From positions 125,279,484 to 125,343,483 of the forward strand of contig NC_092055.1 of the NCBI RefSeq assembly GCF_003086295.3: 64,000 nucleotides of DNA, read 5' to 3'. The DNA is from Arachis hypogaea. Its lineage: Eukaryota > Streptophyta > Magnoliopsida > Fabales > Fabaceae. Under the pieces are notes generated by a model that searched no databases, was not told where the DNA came from, and saw only the letters and a program-made list of their open reading frames with translations. The number at the start of each line of letters is the position of its first letter. The first letter of the stretch is position 1. The position numbers and the translations under genes were made by a program. Of the stretch, positions 11,774 to 23,964 are shown piece by piece.

Positions 11774-14700
11774 TCAAGCAGTGCCGAATTTGGACAATGC
11801 TGATTGGAATAAAGTTGAGAATGCCTGAGAAGTACTTTGGTCATCAGCTTTTATTTTAATCTGAGATTTGGCAGATGATGAGTTGATCAATAACTCAACC
11901 AGATATATTGATGCTGACTCCGCTTTTTGAGCAAAGAAAAAGAACTTGAAGTTAGGAGACTGTCCACCGGATGCGATGCAGTGTATTGAATGGCTTTGCA
12001 TGTGCCGGAGAAGTGCATTGGAAGTTGCCAAAGCTGCAACTCCTTGAGGACTCAGGGAAAAATCCTGCAACAGATTACGTTACATACAAGCATATGACAA
12101 ATGAACATATTATATCTTCAACAATTTTTTGGGCCATAAGGAGGTACCAATGGCAAAGAATAGAAAAGGCAGGGGGCATATTAAAATATTTGAAACAGAT
12201 TATAATATCAAAGCATACTTCGGATAAGGATAGTGGTAGTTGACGCCATTTCTGCTGAAATGTGCCTGGATCCAGTACAGCTTTTGGGTTGAGACTCAAC
12301 GGAGGAGGTGAAGGTGTGGCCGCAGCCCCAACCGAAAAATCTAAACCAAGGAGATCATCAATTGCGAAGCTAGATGCCGGAGCTTGGCCACTTCCGCTGG
12401 TACTCGAAAATGCCAAATCTGCAAGTGATTGTGAAGCTGCAGAAGTAGCAGATGCACCATCGTAGGAAGGAGCACTATAAGCAGAACCATTACTAGCAGC
12501 ATCTCTACCTTCCTCTTTTTCCGTGATACTGAGAAGCAGATCATTGTCATTTGCCTCCACTCTCTGAGCTGGAACAGCAGAATCTCCAGCTTCTGCATTA
12601 ATTGATAGGTTTGCAAGTTCATCTGAAAACTCCAATGTCCCTCGGTGTTCTTTGTCAGTGAACATATACGAAGGCTGCAAGAATTTCAATTGTTAGTTAG
12701 AAATATTTTAATACAAAAGGACACATATAAGAGAGAGCATTAAAAGAAAATAGACGGAGAGAAGGATCCCTTTAAGGGAAAATCTTTCACACAACAATAA
12801 TAAAAAGCAAGGTGTTATCCTATCAGTGTGCAATGGAGGCTCAAGTTAAGGGGAATAAGGTTTTATACATTAAATTACTAAAAATACATTACAATTAGAA
12901 TAGAAAAATGGGAAATGATAATGTGTCTCCCGTTTTTTATAATGCCACTCCACACATGAATTTTTTGTATTGTATGTTTGCATGAATTTGTAGTAAAGAG
13001 GAGTGGCATTATCAAAATAGCAGTGACAATATCCATTTGCTAGAAAAATAACTTGCAACCTTATTATCTGGAATATCTCAAGGGATTCAACAGTCGAGAC
13101 AAGACTCAACATGAAATAGTGAAAATAATTACACTCAGTAAGGAAGAAGCACTTTTGGCATTTTCCACCTCTTCCAAATTTGTTTTTAAAAAATATTGAT
13201 CGGCTTCAAGTAAATAAATTTTATCCAAACTTAAGTTCCCTACCTTTTGATATATAACGGATAAGCTGTTGAATTCATCAAATATGCGATCTTTGATTTC
13301 ACTGCTCTGAGAATCAGCAAACACTGAAACTGCTTGCTTGGGGGGGTTCACCACACTCTCTGCTACTGATACCTTGTATTGCAGGAGCCTGTAGTAAAAT
13401 AAGGCCCTATCGTGAACGTCCTGCAATCAACAAAAGCTCATGTAACATACAATTGTAATGCAAGCAAATATTAGAAAAATTCATTATCTTTACAATTCAA
13501 CTTAGTAAGTAGTAACAATAATTCAAACCTGATGAAAATCAGCAAGACCTGCAGCTAAAGCTGCCCCTAATGCTTTCTGAGTTTCAGGAGCTCTCTTAAA
13601 GAAACACTTCATAACTGCAGTAAGAAGATGTAAGCGAACCTGCATCGTGAGAAAGCAGCTCTTCAACAGATGAAAAAAAAGGCAAACTGATACCAAATAA
13701 AAAAAGCTTCAGAATTAATGCATAAAAAATTACCACTAAATATCATCTCTTCTCCCTCAAATATATATTTCTGTTTTCAAAATTAAAATGCAACCTACAG
13801 GGAGGGAGAGTACTTCAGTTTTACAACAATTAAGTTAGGATCAAATCCAGGCCTAAATCAAACAATGATTCAAGGCAGGCATGGGTACTCATGGTATGAT
13901 CAAGGGAGTGCACAGGTTGGCCAATGACTCTGATAGGGACTAGCAGAATTAGGGGATTTTATTGATGAACTAGGGATTGTAAATCACAATCCCTTATTGA
14001 AATACACTGTTGGATCTAACCAACTCTGGAGAGAATTTCCCTCTCGAACTAACAAACTGAACAGAATTTTCTAACTGACGAAAAACTAACCCACCCCTAG
14101 TATTTATAGGCAGCAGCTAGGCCTAGCCCTACTGCTCCTAAACCTGCTAAACTAGCTTAAAAGGAACAAACAAACCTGTTTCTATCAGCCTCTTGCTCCA
14201 ATAGGTTAGTAAGATCTATGTAATGAATTCTACTATTCTGTTTCTACTTTCTACTGGAGCTGGAGGACATGACTGAAGCCTACGATTCACGAATGTCAAA
14301 GGAACAATGCTAGCGACTGTGGCATGTAACACTGTTAGGATATGACAAGTTAAACCTACTTAATATTGAAACCATAATTAACACTAAACTGCTGATGTTG
14401 TTGAATATAATATAAATTAGAGTATGATATAAATATCTCAAACAAGGAAACCAGATGATGACACCACAAAGTCATGAATACTACCTCGGCAGAATGTTCC
14501 TCGTCCCAATTTTCAACCAAACTCTCCAATACATATGGAGCATCAGGCATGTCCTGAGAATATTCGCCCAACATCCATATAAGAGCTGCCTTAGCCTTAG
14601 GCTCTTGAACATTTTTGCTACTGATATTCCCAACAACAGCAATACAGTCTTGACTCCATTGTGGATATTTTCTTAGCAGATCTTTCACAAGCACCTGCAT

Positions 14701-17700
14701 AGATGAACTTTCAAGCTTTGTATTAGTCTATCCTTCCTACCATAACTATGTTGGTGAAGGTGTCTTATTAGCACATTTGTTTGCATAAATAATAGGAATC
14801 AGCACAATATATTATTAAGCACAAATTCAAGGGTATCTAGCAGGCAGACTAGTTATGTTTACCAGAGCTTCACAAGTAACATAGTCTTTTTCCATCTCAA
14901 GAAACTGTAGAAGCCTATCAACAATAGCATTAACATCATATTGTTGCAAAGCTATCTTCCCCACAGCCCGAATTGATTCCCTTGCAATTGGAATGTCAAC
15001 ATTTGCAGCATATTCGCATAATTCCGTCACTGAAATGGTCTCCAAGAAGTTCATAATTAGTCATACTATACGAAAGGCAGAAAAAGGAGGGGGAGGGAAA
15101 GATCAAGAAAAATGGCAACCATTCTACATCAATATCTCACTCACACAGTCCTCTATCCCTATCAAATTAGAATGTTACTTACCAATGTCATAGGTGTTAC
15201 TTTCATTTGCAACTGCAGTGAGCATTTCAAGCTTCAACTTTTTGACATATGATGGCTCATTATACTGGCAATAGAAGTGCTTGTAGTCTGAAGAAAATAT
15301 ATAAGGTGCACGCATGACCAACAGATGCAGGTGGCTTAAAACTGCATAGGATTGCTCTGGACTTCCTGCGCTAACTTGAGTTAAGAGAGGGGCTTTGATA
15401 CGCTCATAAACCTAAACAACAAGAATTTGCAAACAAAAAAAAAAAAGAAAAAGAAAAAAGCTTCAGAGAAGTCACCATAGCTGACGAGATAGATTCAAGA
15501 TTAAGTCAAAAGACTTGAAAAGGAAACATAACCCAAAGAATGAGAAATAATTTACTTACTCTTGAGCTAACACAGAGTCACAGACAAACATCTAAGTTAT
15601 CAAGATCAGCTCAATTAACTAATTACTTTAAGTTCAAGCATATTCATTCAATAGCAAAGATTCATTACTAGCTGAGCTAAGCTAGGTCAAACCAAAGCAT
15701 CTTACACATGGCCAAGTTCACTTGCATTTTAAGATCAAAAGACTCAAAACCAATCATATATCCATGTATGAATACCATGAGATTCATCTTACAGATAAAC
15801 CAAAAAGACAAATACATGTCCCATGTGTATGATTCAGTGAGCTAGCAGTTAAAGTCATCAACAGACACGGAAAGCATGCCCCTGACCAGAGAATTTAACA
15901 TATTGCTAACTCACCATATGCATGATAATGGAAAACAGGGATTCAATTGAGGTCCATGTACAGGACAAGGGGAAAAATCACTATGTACCTGCTGATGGAC
16001 ATCAGCCATTGACAAAGTCAAGTGCAGAAAAACTTTACTGGTTGCTAACACAACAGCACCATTTGCATGCTGGAGTCTGTCTTCAAGGAGATTCATGATA
16101 TCAAATATTTCAGAGTTATCTGACGGAATATACTTGGCTACCAATTCAAGCACAAGACATTGTGCCCATTCACTAAACTCCTTAATGCTGCATGTGGAGA
16201 GAAAAGATAGGAACCCATTAGCTGTTGTTCTAAAATGATTATCTTGAAAAATATTACAGAAACCTCAGCTAAACAGGTTTTTGCTGATGAATGGTAGCTC
16301 CCAAAACGAAAGGCAAATGAGAGAAACCTTTTTACAAAAATAGATATACATTGCATCTTTTATAAGACAAATTAAAAATACAAAGAGAGTTAAAAAAAAA
16401 AAAAAAACTAATTTGTGAAAGGATTAATTACCGATTCAGGAGGTAATATATAACTGGCTTGCTAACCAGAGTTTCTCTTTCCTTGGCTGCTTCCTCTGAT
16501 GAGGTTGACTCTAAGGTCCAAATCTCTTGTAGAGCAGACAAACAATTCGCGACTACCTAATATACATGACAACATATCTGTAAAGCACTATTCATTTGGT
16601 GACTATATCCGTTTCAATTCTTGGAAACACTCGAACACTAAAAGAGAACACTGCTATTGTTCTGACTAAAAGCATATAACAAATGAAAAGCAATAAAAAG
16701 AATATTAAGACAGAGAATATAGTCAGACAAAGTATATATTCAGCTTAATGTGTAATAAGTTTCAGTTTGACAAGTTAAGACAGAGTTTGTATGGATATTC
16801 AAAGGACAATTAGAAATAGAAGGGAGGGGAGTGTATGTTTTTTACAGAGGGGATGGGGCTGTAATGAGGGGTGTATTTTAATTTTTACTCATAATATCAT
16901 TAAGAATGATACAATGGGGGAGTAACAGATAACAAGTGCCTTTTCACCAAATGAATAAATTTTCAATGTGGTATTACTATGCATATGCATGCCTCTCCAG
17001 TAAATATGAAATATTAAATTTCTTAAACAAAAACCCTATTAAAAAGATGTAAAGGAATCAGCCCATTTGAAGTGTGATCACTCAAGGATAGTGAACACAC
17101 TCATTTGAATAAACTTACCTGTTGGTCGACATGATCAGGGACGGATCTAATGGTATGAGGGGTCATGCCCACACTAACATTTTTAAAATTATTTTAGTAT
17201 TATATAATATAATAATATAATTATATACATATTTGCCCCATTATCTTATTACAGTTCACCTCACGCTAAGGAAAAATGGAATAAATATTATATTATATCG
17301 TATTTATTTATTGCTTTTAGTCCCAGCGTCCCCACAACTACATAAATCTTCTGAATTTGTAACTGGCAAAGATTTTAAAACAATGGTCAACCTCCAACAG
17401 AACTGATTCCCGTATTAATTATAAAGACAGGTAGCATAATCAAACTGTAATCAAACTCATATTAGAATTCTCTGATCAGAAAAGAAATTCGACATAATAT
17501 GTCCACTTGGAAATGTCCAAAAGACAGAGTTGGTGACGCTTTAGAGAACCCAGACAACATAGAAATTAGAAAGTGAATACATTTTCACCAATCTAGAAAC
17601 CAATACCTAATCAAGCATACTATTTCTTAAGGTCCATTAGTTTGCAACCAATTAATCACTGGACTGAGAAGATGAAAGATTATCTTCACAGTTGGTTCGA

Positions 17701-18919
17701 AGAAGACTCTTAACATTTTACAAAGTTGAAAGCATTGTTATCATTTTTCATATCTTGAGGAAGAAATTACCAGAGAAAATGGAATTCTAACCTGAGTATC
17801 CGGATCATTAAGCATCAAATGCTTCAATGTTGCTGGAAAATCTGCATCCAAACAGGTGGAAGCTGATATATGATACAATTTCACAACCCCAATAACTGCC
17901 ACAGTCCTTACATAACTATTATTATCCTTCAGTCCAGACCCTAATGGCCCAACCAAATATTCCACCAAGTTTGCCACCCGAAGCGAACACAAACTCCTCA
18001 ATGCTAGTCCCCGAATCATAGGGTCATCATCCTTACAATCTCTTTGCAGAAAATTAATTGTCAAAAGAGCTAGATCAGGATTGACCTTTGCATAGTTCCC
18101 AACATACAAATAGCACATCTTTTTTAGAACAATATCCGAAGTAGCCGAGCACATCACCATCTCGCCGAACAGAGAGGAGACGTCAATACCTATGGTCATG
18201 TTGGATATCACCTTCTTGAAGAGATCCCTCTTTGCATCATCGGCACCAGGAGCTCGGCTCCCAGCAAGTTGCCGGAGTTGTGATCTTAGATCAGTAACCT
18301 CACTCTTCCTGCTTAAGTCAGGACAAGGCAAATGAAGAATCGAGTAAATATTGAATAGCACGTAAAAATAATAATCATAATAAAAAAAAGTTAAAAAAAA
18401 AAAAAAACAAGCAGAATAGACTAATGCACCAATTGAATGAAGTTAACATAGCTCCGTTCCCGAATTTCTTCAAACAAAAACGAAGTTTCTAAAACCGAAA
18501 ATGATAACACCGTTGATGAATCAGCAAGAAACTATACTGTGTCCTGTGACTCCTTACAGAGGATTTCAACTTAAAAATGCACAACAATAAATTATGAGTT
18601 GTCAAATCCATAATTGTGCGGCAAAGAGGACAAAAATAAACGACATTGGATCTACGAAGTTGGCGATAACTGACGCAGCGTTCAAATAATCAACGGCAAA
18701 TAGGACAAAAAGCATACGAAATTTCGCGTGAGTGCATAAAAAAAGTGTGGTAATTGCTATGCACTTGCATCAATGGATGAGTCCAAATTGATATTGTAAG
18801 CGGAAAAAAAAAAAGAAGAGTAAAAATTCAAAAAATGAGAAAGATGGCGAAGTGAGTAATGACCCGGAAGGTTGGGAGGGAGAGGGAGATCGCTGAGGGT
18901 GAGCCGGCGGCGGAGCCAT
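11774..18919 (-). CDS. AP4B: AP-4 adaptor complex subunit beta (beta-adaptin family)
   Basis: Large subunit of the AP-4 coat, which sorts cargo into vesicles at the trans-Golgi network. Exons: 18919-18864, 18308-17792, 16556-16432, 16187-15989, 15411-15183, 15029-14863, 14694-14485, 13639-13529, 13420-13244, 12674-12219, 12064-11774. All ten introns are GT-AG and phases agree, giving 2538 nt and 845 residues, close to the plant homologue remembered (about 840). The N-terminal HEAT-like adaptin trunk (residues about 20-550) includes CYLYVGNYAKVNPDLALLTI and GLKDNNSYVRTVAV. A low-complexity Ser/Ala/Pro hinge follows, with a DLL clathrin-box-like motif (DDLLGLDF). The C-terminal beta-appendage contains SHSIHCIASGGQSPNFKFFF. 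The start is the first ATG for over 200 nt and is followed by MAPPPAHPQRSPSPSQPS, as in homologues. I see no lesion. It is the only intact host gene in the window. Confidence 0.95.
12912..13043. mobile_element. Small MITE-like inverted-repeat element, copy 2 (AP-4 beta intron 9)
   Basis: A perfect 13-bp inner inverted repeat (ATAATGCCACTCC at 12939-12951, its complement at 13000-13012) sits within longer imperfect arms of about 39 bp. The core GTATGTTTGCATGAATTTG matches the core of the copy near 10.87 kb. It lies between exons 9 and 10 and does not touch the splice sites. Confidence 0.65.
13931..14335 (-). mobile_element. Possible LTR remnant in AP-4 beta intron 7
   Basis: On the minus strand the segment has a TATA box (TATAAATA near 14101-14108), then about 145 bp downstream an AATAAA signal near 13957, and possible TG...CA ends (TGTTACATGCC to CCCTATCA). 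That layout resembles a short LTR in antisense to nothing and in sense with the host gene. No matching 5-bp target duplication was found, so the boundaries and identity are uncertain. Confidence 0.35.
17137..17350. mobile_element. Truncated DNA-transposon end in AP-4 beta intron 2
   Basis: CAGGGACGGATCTAATGG at about 17145 looks like the terminus of the hAT-like elements common in plant introns. It is followed by AT-rich sequence. The matching opposite terminus was not found, so this is called a fragment. Confidence 0.35.
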
Positions 18920-19252
18920 GGTCACTGACGAGGAAGTTGACCGGTGCAGCAACGACGGTGACGGTGACGGTGACGGTGAGTATCGATGAGATCGGAAGCT
19001 TGTTTTGTTTGTTAGGAGAAAGAAAGATCTGAGAGTGAATGGGATTTGGAGTTGCAGTGATGATTGGTATTGAGTTTGTAAATCTGTCCAAAATCGACTA
19101 CTCAGTACTCACTCGTAACTTCCAAAATCACCAAAAACATTTCTCCCAACTAAAAAAAAAGGAAAACCCAAAAATGAATATTTGCTACATATGCCCGATT
19201 AACTTTCGACGTATGAGGAGCTGAGGTGGCAACTCCTGATTGCCCTTAACTT
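18920..19252 (-). promoter_or_regulatory. 5' UTR and proximal promoter of AP-4 beta
   Basis: Only about 330 bp separate the start codon from a hAT-type element. Four copies of the hexamer CACCGT (plus-strand GACGGT, about 18954-18977) lie 35-60 nt upstream of the ATG. No upstream ATG occurs in the nearest ~215 nt of the minus strand. I could not recognise a clear TATA box. Confidence 0.55.
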
Positions 19253-19519
19253 TAGGGGTCACTAAGTATCAGATCCTCCATTACCTCTTCGAATTCGAAC
19301 CGAATCAATTAAATTGGTTCTAAAACCAACAAGTAATTAGATACAACTCAAACCGAATTGATAACATTCTTTGGTAATTGATCCGAGTAATGATTCTGAA
19401 AGTGCGAAACCCAAACTAACCTAACCAATTAAATTGGGTTTTGAAACCAACAGGTAATTGGATACAACCCAAATTGAATCGATATACTCTTTGGTAATTG
19501 ATCCGAGTAATAATTCTAA

Positions 19520-21091
19520 GAGAAAATGACAAATTAGTCTCTGACTTTTTAACTCGCGGACATTTTCGTCCCTGACCATTGGAAAATACATTTAAATCCC
19601 TGACGTCCCTAAAAATCAGACGGATCAGTCCCTCCGTCTATAAGCCACCGTCAGACCCGACGGAAAAGGCTGACCTGGCTCCCCCTCTACTTACCTGGCT
19701 CAACGGCGTTCCCACGTGGCATGTTAGTGGGATGGAACTTTAAAAAACTGGACACATAAGTCCCTCTCACTCAAAATGACGTCGTTTTAAGTGCTGCCCT
19801 AATCCTAAAATTCGTTTGAGTTGTTCCTTCATGGTGGTGGCTAGTGGTGAGAAAAACTGTTGTTCAGATCTCAACAATGACTACGAAGGGGGCATCATCA
19901 ACCTCAAGAAGAAGCGTTAGTGGAGTAAGAGAAGAAAATTCTGTTTCAAGCTCAATTCCATGTGCTGTTCATACTGACCATCCAAACGACGCCGTCGCCC
20001 CGAGGTGCTTTTCGAGAACAAGAACAACATGCGTGGAGCTAAGAAGAAGAAGACGAAGAATAAGAAGCGAAAGAGGCAGGGTTTTGGAGCTGCTGGATTC
20101 AACATTGACAAGTCAACCTCTCTTTCTAATTTCAAAGGATATTTTTCCTGTTTGTTGCAAATTTATGATGATGGTGATGATAATGATCTTTTTTACTTTG
20201 TGGCCAATTCTATTGACTTGTTTAGATTCATTTATGCATACAGAGTTTCATGAGAAAACATGGAAAATTAGTGGTGAAATATGGTTACTAAATTGCTTCA
20301 TGTATAATTTTCAGAGTTAGTAGTAGAGCACCTAAACCCTTAAGATTATATGTTTAGGGTATAGCTGGGTCAATGAACCTAAAAGTCCCAAATTTTGTGC
20401 TGACTGTTGCATGAACATGGGTATTAATGGGCTAAAATAGATACTTTGCGGCGCATCATGCCGCAACCGTCATGTGATTAACTACGAGCATTTGGGAGTG
20501 GTCAAGAAAGACTCCACTCTCCTATGGCTGCTACTGCCAACCTTGGTTCCATGGGTGCCAGAGGCATACCTAATCAAATTGAATCAATTCCATGTTTTGG
20601 TGATTTGCAAACACAATGCATCTGATGTACAAGTAAACTCATTTACCTCTTTTAACATGTGAACATTTGTAATTTTGATTTTAACTGATTAAGTGTTTCA
20701 GGGTCTTGAATTTGTTTCCTCTTGTTCGTGTGATCATGAATGAAAGCATTGTTTACTGGGACAGCACCAGCCACCACCATGAAGGAACGACCGAAACGAA
20801 TTTTAGGATTAAGGCAACACTCAAAACGACGTTGTTTTGAGTGAGAGGGACTTATGTGTCCCGTTTTCAAAAGTTCCATCCCACTAACGTGCCAAGTGGA
20901 AACGCCGTTGAGTCAGGTAAGTAGAGGGGGAGTCAGGTCAGCCTTTTCCGTCGGGTCTGACGGTGGCTTATGGACGGAGGGACTGATCCGTCTGATTTTT
21001 AGGGACGTCAGGGATTTAAATGTATTTTCCAATGGTCAGGGACGAAAATGTCCGCGAGTTAAAAAGTCAGGGACTAATTTGTCCTTTTCTC
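19520..21091. mobile_element. Mutator-like element (MULE) with ~330-bp terminal inverted repeats
   Basis: The left terminal inverted repeat (19520-19848) and the right one (20762-21091) are roughly 90% or more complementary by eye, starting GAGAAAATGACAAATTAGTC on the left. The perfect 9-bp direct repeat TAATTCTAA lies at 19511-19519 and 21092-21100, diagnostic of Mutator-like elements. The interior has no transposase. It carries a GRF-zinc-finger gene fragment and unidentified sequence at 20300-20760, so it is non-autonomous. Confidence 0.92.
19868..20260 (+). pseudogene. GRF-type zinc-finger gene fragment captured in the MULE
   Basis: The reading GASSTSRRSVSGVREENSVS...IPCAVHTDHPNDAVAPRCF is the leader that precedes the GRF zinc finger in a multicopy legume family, as recalled. 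Right after APRCF the zinc-finger core is missing. A later segment in another frame (GAAGFNIDKSTSLSNF...LLQIYDDGDD) resembles the same protein further downstream, so the core looks deleted. Function unknown; in this state it cannot encode a complete finger. Identification rests on memory of the family. Confidence 0.5.
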
Positions 21092-21871
21092 TAATTCTAA
21101 AAGTGCAAACCCAAACTAACCTGTAGATCCGAACCTTTATTAATTAAATTAAAAAATATAAATTTAAAATATATAAATGCTTTTTACTGATTTTAACCCA
21201 GTAACCCTAATCTAAACACATTGTAACGGCAATCACCCATAGTATGAACTCTAGCAGAGCTTCCTCTCCACCTCACCATTACTCACCCAACCAAATCGGC
21301 GACAGCTTTCTCACCACAGCTTCCTCTCTGTCGGCATTTTTGTCGGTGTCGTCTCTGTCAGCATCGTCTCTGTCAGGAACATCGTCTCCATGACTTTCAG
21401 CATCGTCTTTTCCGATAGCGGCAGCGTCATTTTCTCCGTCAGCATCATCTTCTCCGGCAGCATCTTCGTCTTCCGTCAGCGTCGTCCTTTCCAGCAACGT
21501 GCTTCGTCTAGGGTGCGTCAACGTCTGTGGTGGTCTTTTTCTCCGGTAAGGTAAGCGTTAATTTTTTGTTTATATTATCTGTTAATTGTTTTACTCTCTG
21601 TTCAATTTTTATTCTTGTTGATAAATTTTTTGTTCAATTTTGTTATTTGTTTAAATTTTTTGTTGAAATTCTAAATTCTTAGTTCTTGTTGATATTTTTT
21701 GTTCAATTTTTACTATCCGTTTATTTTTTTTGTTGAAGTTTTGAATTCCTAGTTCTTGTTGATAATTTTTTTGCTCAATTTTTACCGTCTATTTGATTTC
21801 TTATGAAATACTAAAATGTATGAAAATTATGTGTAGTTGATGGTTCTGTTATGTGTTTAGCAGCTTCAAAA

Positions 21872-22120
21872 ATGGAAAAAACTAACCCTGTCAGTGACAC
21901 TGTTGTTGAAAGCACTTCCTCTCCAAGTGCAGCCACTCCCACTGCCATTGATGATGGTATTTTTGGTGAAACATTGCAAAGTCCAGCTCTCCCACAATTG
22001 TCTACCTCAAATCTTTCATCAGAACCTGATGCACAAACATAGACCGAAGCTGCTGCAGCTACTGGTAAGCCTCCAAAAGAGGTAAAACGTAAACCCAGTA
22101 GGACACCAAGTAGTGTTTAG
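21872..22120 (+). pseudogene. hAT transposase N-terminal fragment
   Basis: Starts MEKTNPVSDTVVESTSSPS and continues through a Ser/Thr/Pro-rich stretch. An in-frame TAG at 22040-22042 follows DAQT, after which EAAAATGKPPKEVKRKPSRT is readable. The basic KVKRKPSR-like tract normally precedes a BED zinc finger in plant hAT transposases. Here the BED finger, the catalytic core and the dimerisation domain are all absent. An intron-like 5' leader lies upstream. It is consistent with an internally deleted, non-autonomous hAT copy. Confidence 0.55.
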
Positions 22121-23075
22121 TACTAGTGGTTGTGTGCTTGACCAATTTAGAAGCTCTTTAAATCCTTTTACTGTTGAGTTTCTAATTTGCTTACAAAATT
22201 GATTGAGGACTTAAGAGAAGATGCATGATTTAAAGAAAGAATTTGAAGACAAAAAAACTTGAATTAGGTAACTATTTTTAAATTATATTTCTTTAAACCA
22301 TTATGTAATTGTTGCTATTATTGAGTCTCTAATCATAATTTAATTATTGTTAATATAGAACTTTTAACTTTAACAGTATCTAATCAAATCGTTGGAGTTA
22401 ATGTTGTTTACAACAATTTGAGGTTAACATTTTTTACTAATTATTTGTTTCTTGAATTACTTTCAATTAATCAATTTCATATATTGACATTGGCTAATTA
22501 TATGCTGATTTTTTGAAGGTCACAACTCCTCTCTTGAACATGCTTGGTTGATGGAATGAAGGATTATGGAGTGAAGACTTTGAAGGATTATTCTATTGCA
22601 TTTTTATTTTTACTTTTTAATGTGTTTAGAATTTAATGTATTCAGTGTTTAATATGTTTGAATTTTAATGTGTTTAGTGTTTAATATGTTTGGATTTTAA
22701 TGTATTTGCTATTTGGATACCTCTAGTTTGGATTTTATTGTGTTTAGACTTTCAATTATACAATGACTTAAGTATTTAGCTATAGTTGTGGATTGTTATA
22801 GGTATGTTGTTATTGTTAGCAGATTATTGACTTGTTTATTGATTTTACATGTTTATTATATTTACAAAATTTTTAATATAAAAATTTCGATTTTTTTTAT
22901 GAATTTCTGTTTTATCGGGTACCCAACTACTCGAACCGAACCAATCCGTTCTTAATCGGTTTGATTTTGTTTGAGTACATACACAAAATAACGTAAATCC
23001 GAACTAATTACAATTCAATTAGTTCGATTCTAATTTTACCCAAACCCGAACCAACCAGACCCGCGAACACCCCTA

Positions 23076-23290
23076 CTTAACTCCTTCCAATGTCAATATT
23101 ATATCTAGAGAAGAATAATTTAAAATCAAATCCAACCAAATTGGTCTAATATCAATAAAAAATTGTTATGGATAGCATTATTTCAAGTTTAACTTAGTTG
23201 CACTTGTTTTATAAAAAGATTTGGATATATAGCATTACTCTCTAAAAAATTATTATAAGTTAATACTTTTTAGAAAAAATAGTCGTTTAT
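23076..23290. other. Short AT-rich spacer
   Basis: Holds the right-hand hAT target duplication and then sequence with no recognisable gene. The 5' end of the LINE is probably close to 23290 but is not marked by a clear signal. Confidence 0.5.
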
Positions 23291-23293
23291 ATA

Positions 23294-23815
23294 ATGAACT
23301 TTACAACCGCAAACAAAAATACTTATTATGCAAGAGGCAACACAGAGGAGGTTGGGAATGTTGAAGTAACGATGATTCCGTTGGTTATGAGGGACGGGAT
23401 TACAGGAGTTGTGGGGGATGAGGATGGTGAGGTTTCGGCTAATAAAGGCAATGGAGATGATGAAGGTGCCGTCGCAACATACGGTGGAAATAGGGAGGTA
23501 AGCGATGATGGGGACTATAGGGATGACGATGGGGAGACTGGTACTGATGGTGAGAACAAGGCGGAGAGTAAAACTAAAGATATAAACAGAGCCAATAAGC
23601 AAGTTAATCATGAAATTGGTGCTATGAATGGACGTAGTGTATTGAAGGTAGATTGGGGAGTTGTGGTGCAAGGTGGGGATGGAATTGGAGAGAATCCAAC
23701 GGGGGAAGAAGGTGATGAAAAAGACGACAGAACTGGTGACAATCAGAGTTCAAAAGTGGAGGAGCAGATGATAAAAAATAAAAGAACCTGGGAATTAGCA
23801 GTGGAGTTAGTGTGA
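23294..23815 (+). pseudogene. LINE ORF1-like remnant
   Basis: An open stretch rich in Asp, Glu and Gly (VVGDEDGEVSANKGNGDDEG) lies just upstream of the LINE endonuclease region in the same orientation. Position and composition suit the C-terminal tail of an L1-type ORF1. No zinc knuckle is visible, so the assignment rests on context. Confidence 0.4.
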
Positions 23816-23964
23816 TGTTGTACAATGAAAGAAATTATACTATGGCTATCCTCCAAACTCAGAATGAAGAAATCGTTCAGAGAAGAAGATTGGAAAAACA
23901 AAAGGTAAAAGCAAGACGATGCAAACTGAAGAATAAAAAAAAAGTGTGTAACAATATTTTAAAA

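Larger units (their letters stand above)
19253..23075 (+). mobile_element. hAT-type DNA transposon, non-autonomous, hosting a MULE
   Basis: The ends are TAGGGGTC at 19253 and ...CACCCCTA at 23075. They are flanked by CTTAACTT (19245-19252) and CTTAACTC (23076-23083), an 8-bp duplication with one mismatch, as expected for hAT elements. Subterminal regions are rich in repeated motifs such as CCGAACC, AATTAAATTGG and GTAATTGATCCGAG. It carries only an N-terminal transposase fragment (about 21870-22120). A MULE with its own duplication is inserted at 19520. 21092-21850 resembles a promoter and 5' leader with no other gene, and 22150-23035 is AT-rich with no gene seen. Confidence 0.75.

Noticed and set aside
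23270..23671. 133-codon minus-strand hydrophobic open frame
   Set aside because: Shadow of the acidic LINE ORF1-like region; no homology pattern.
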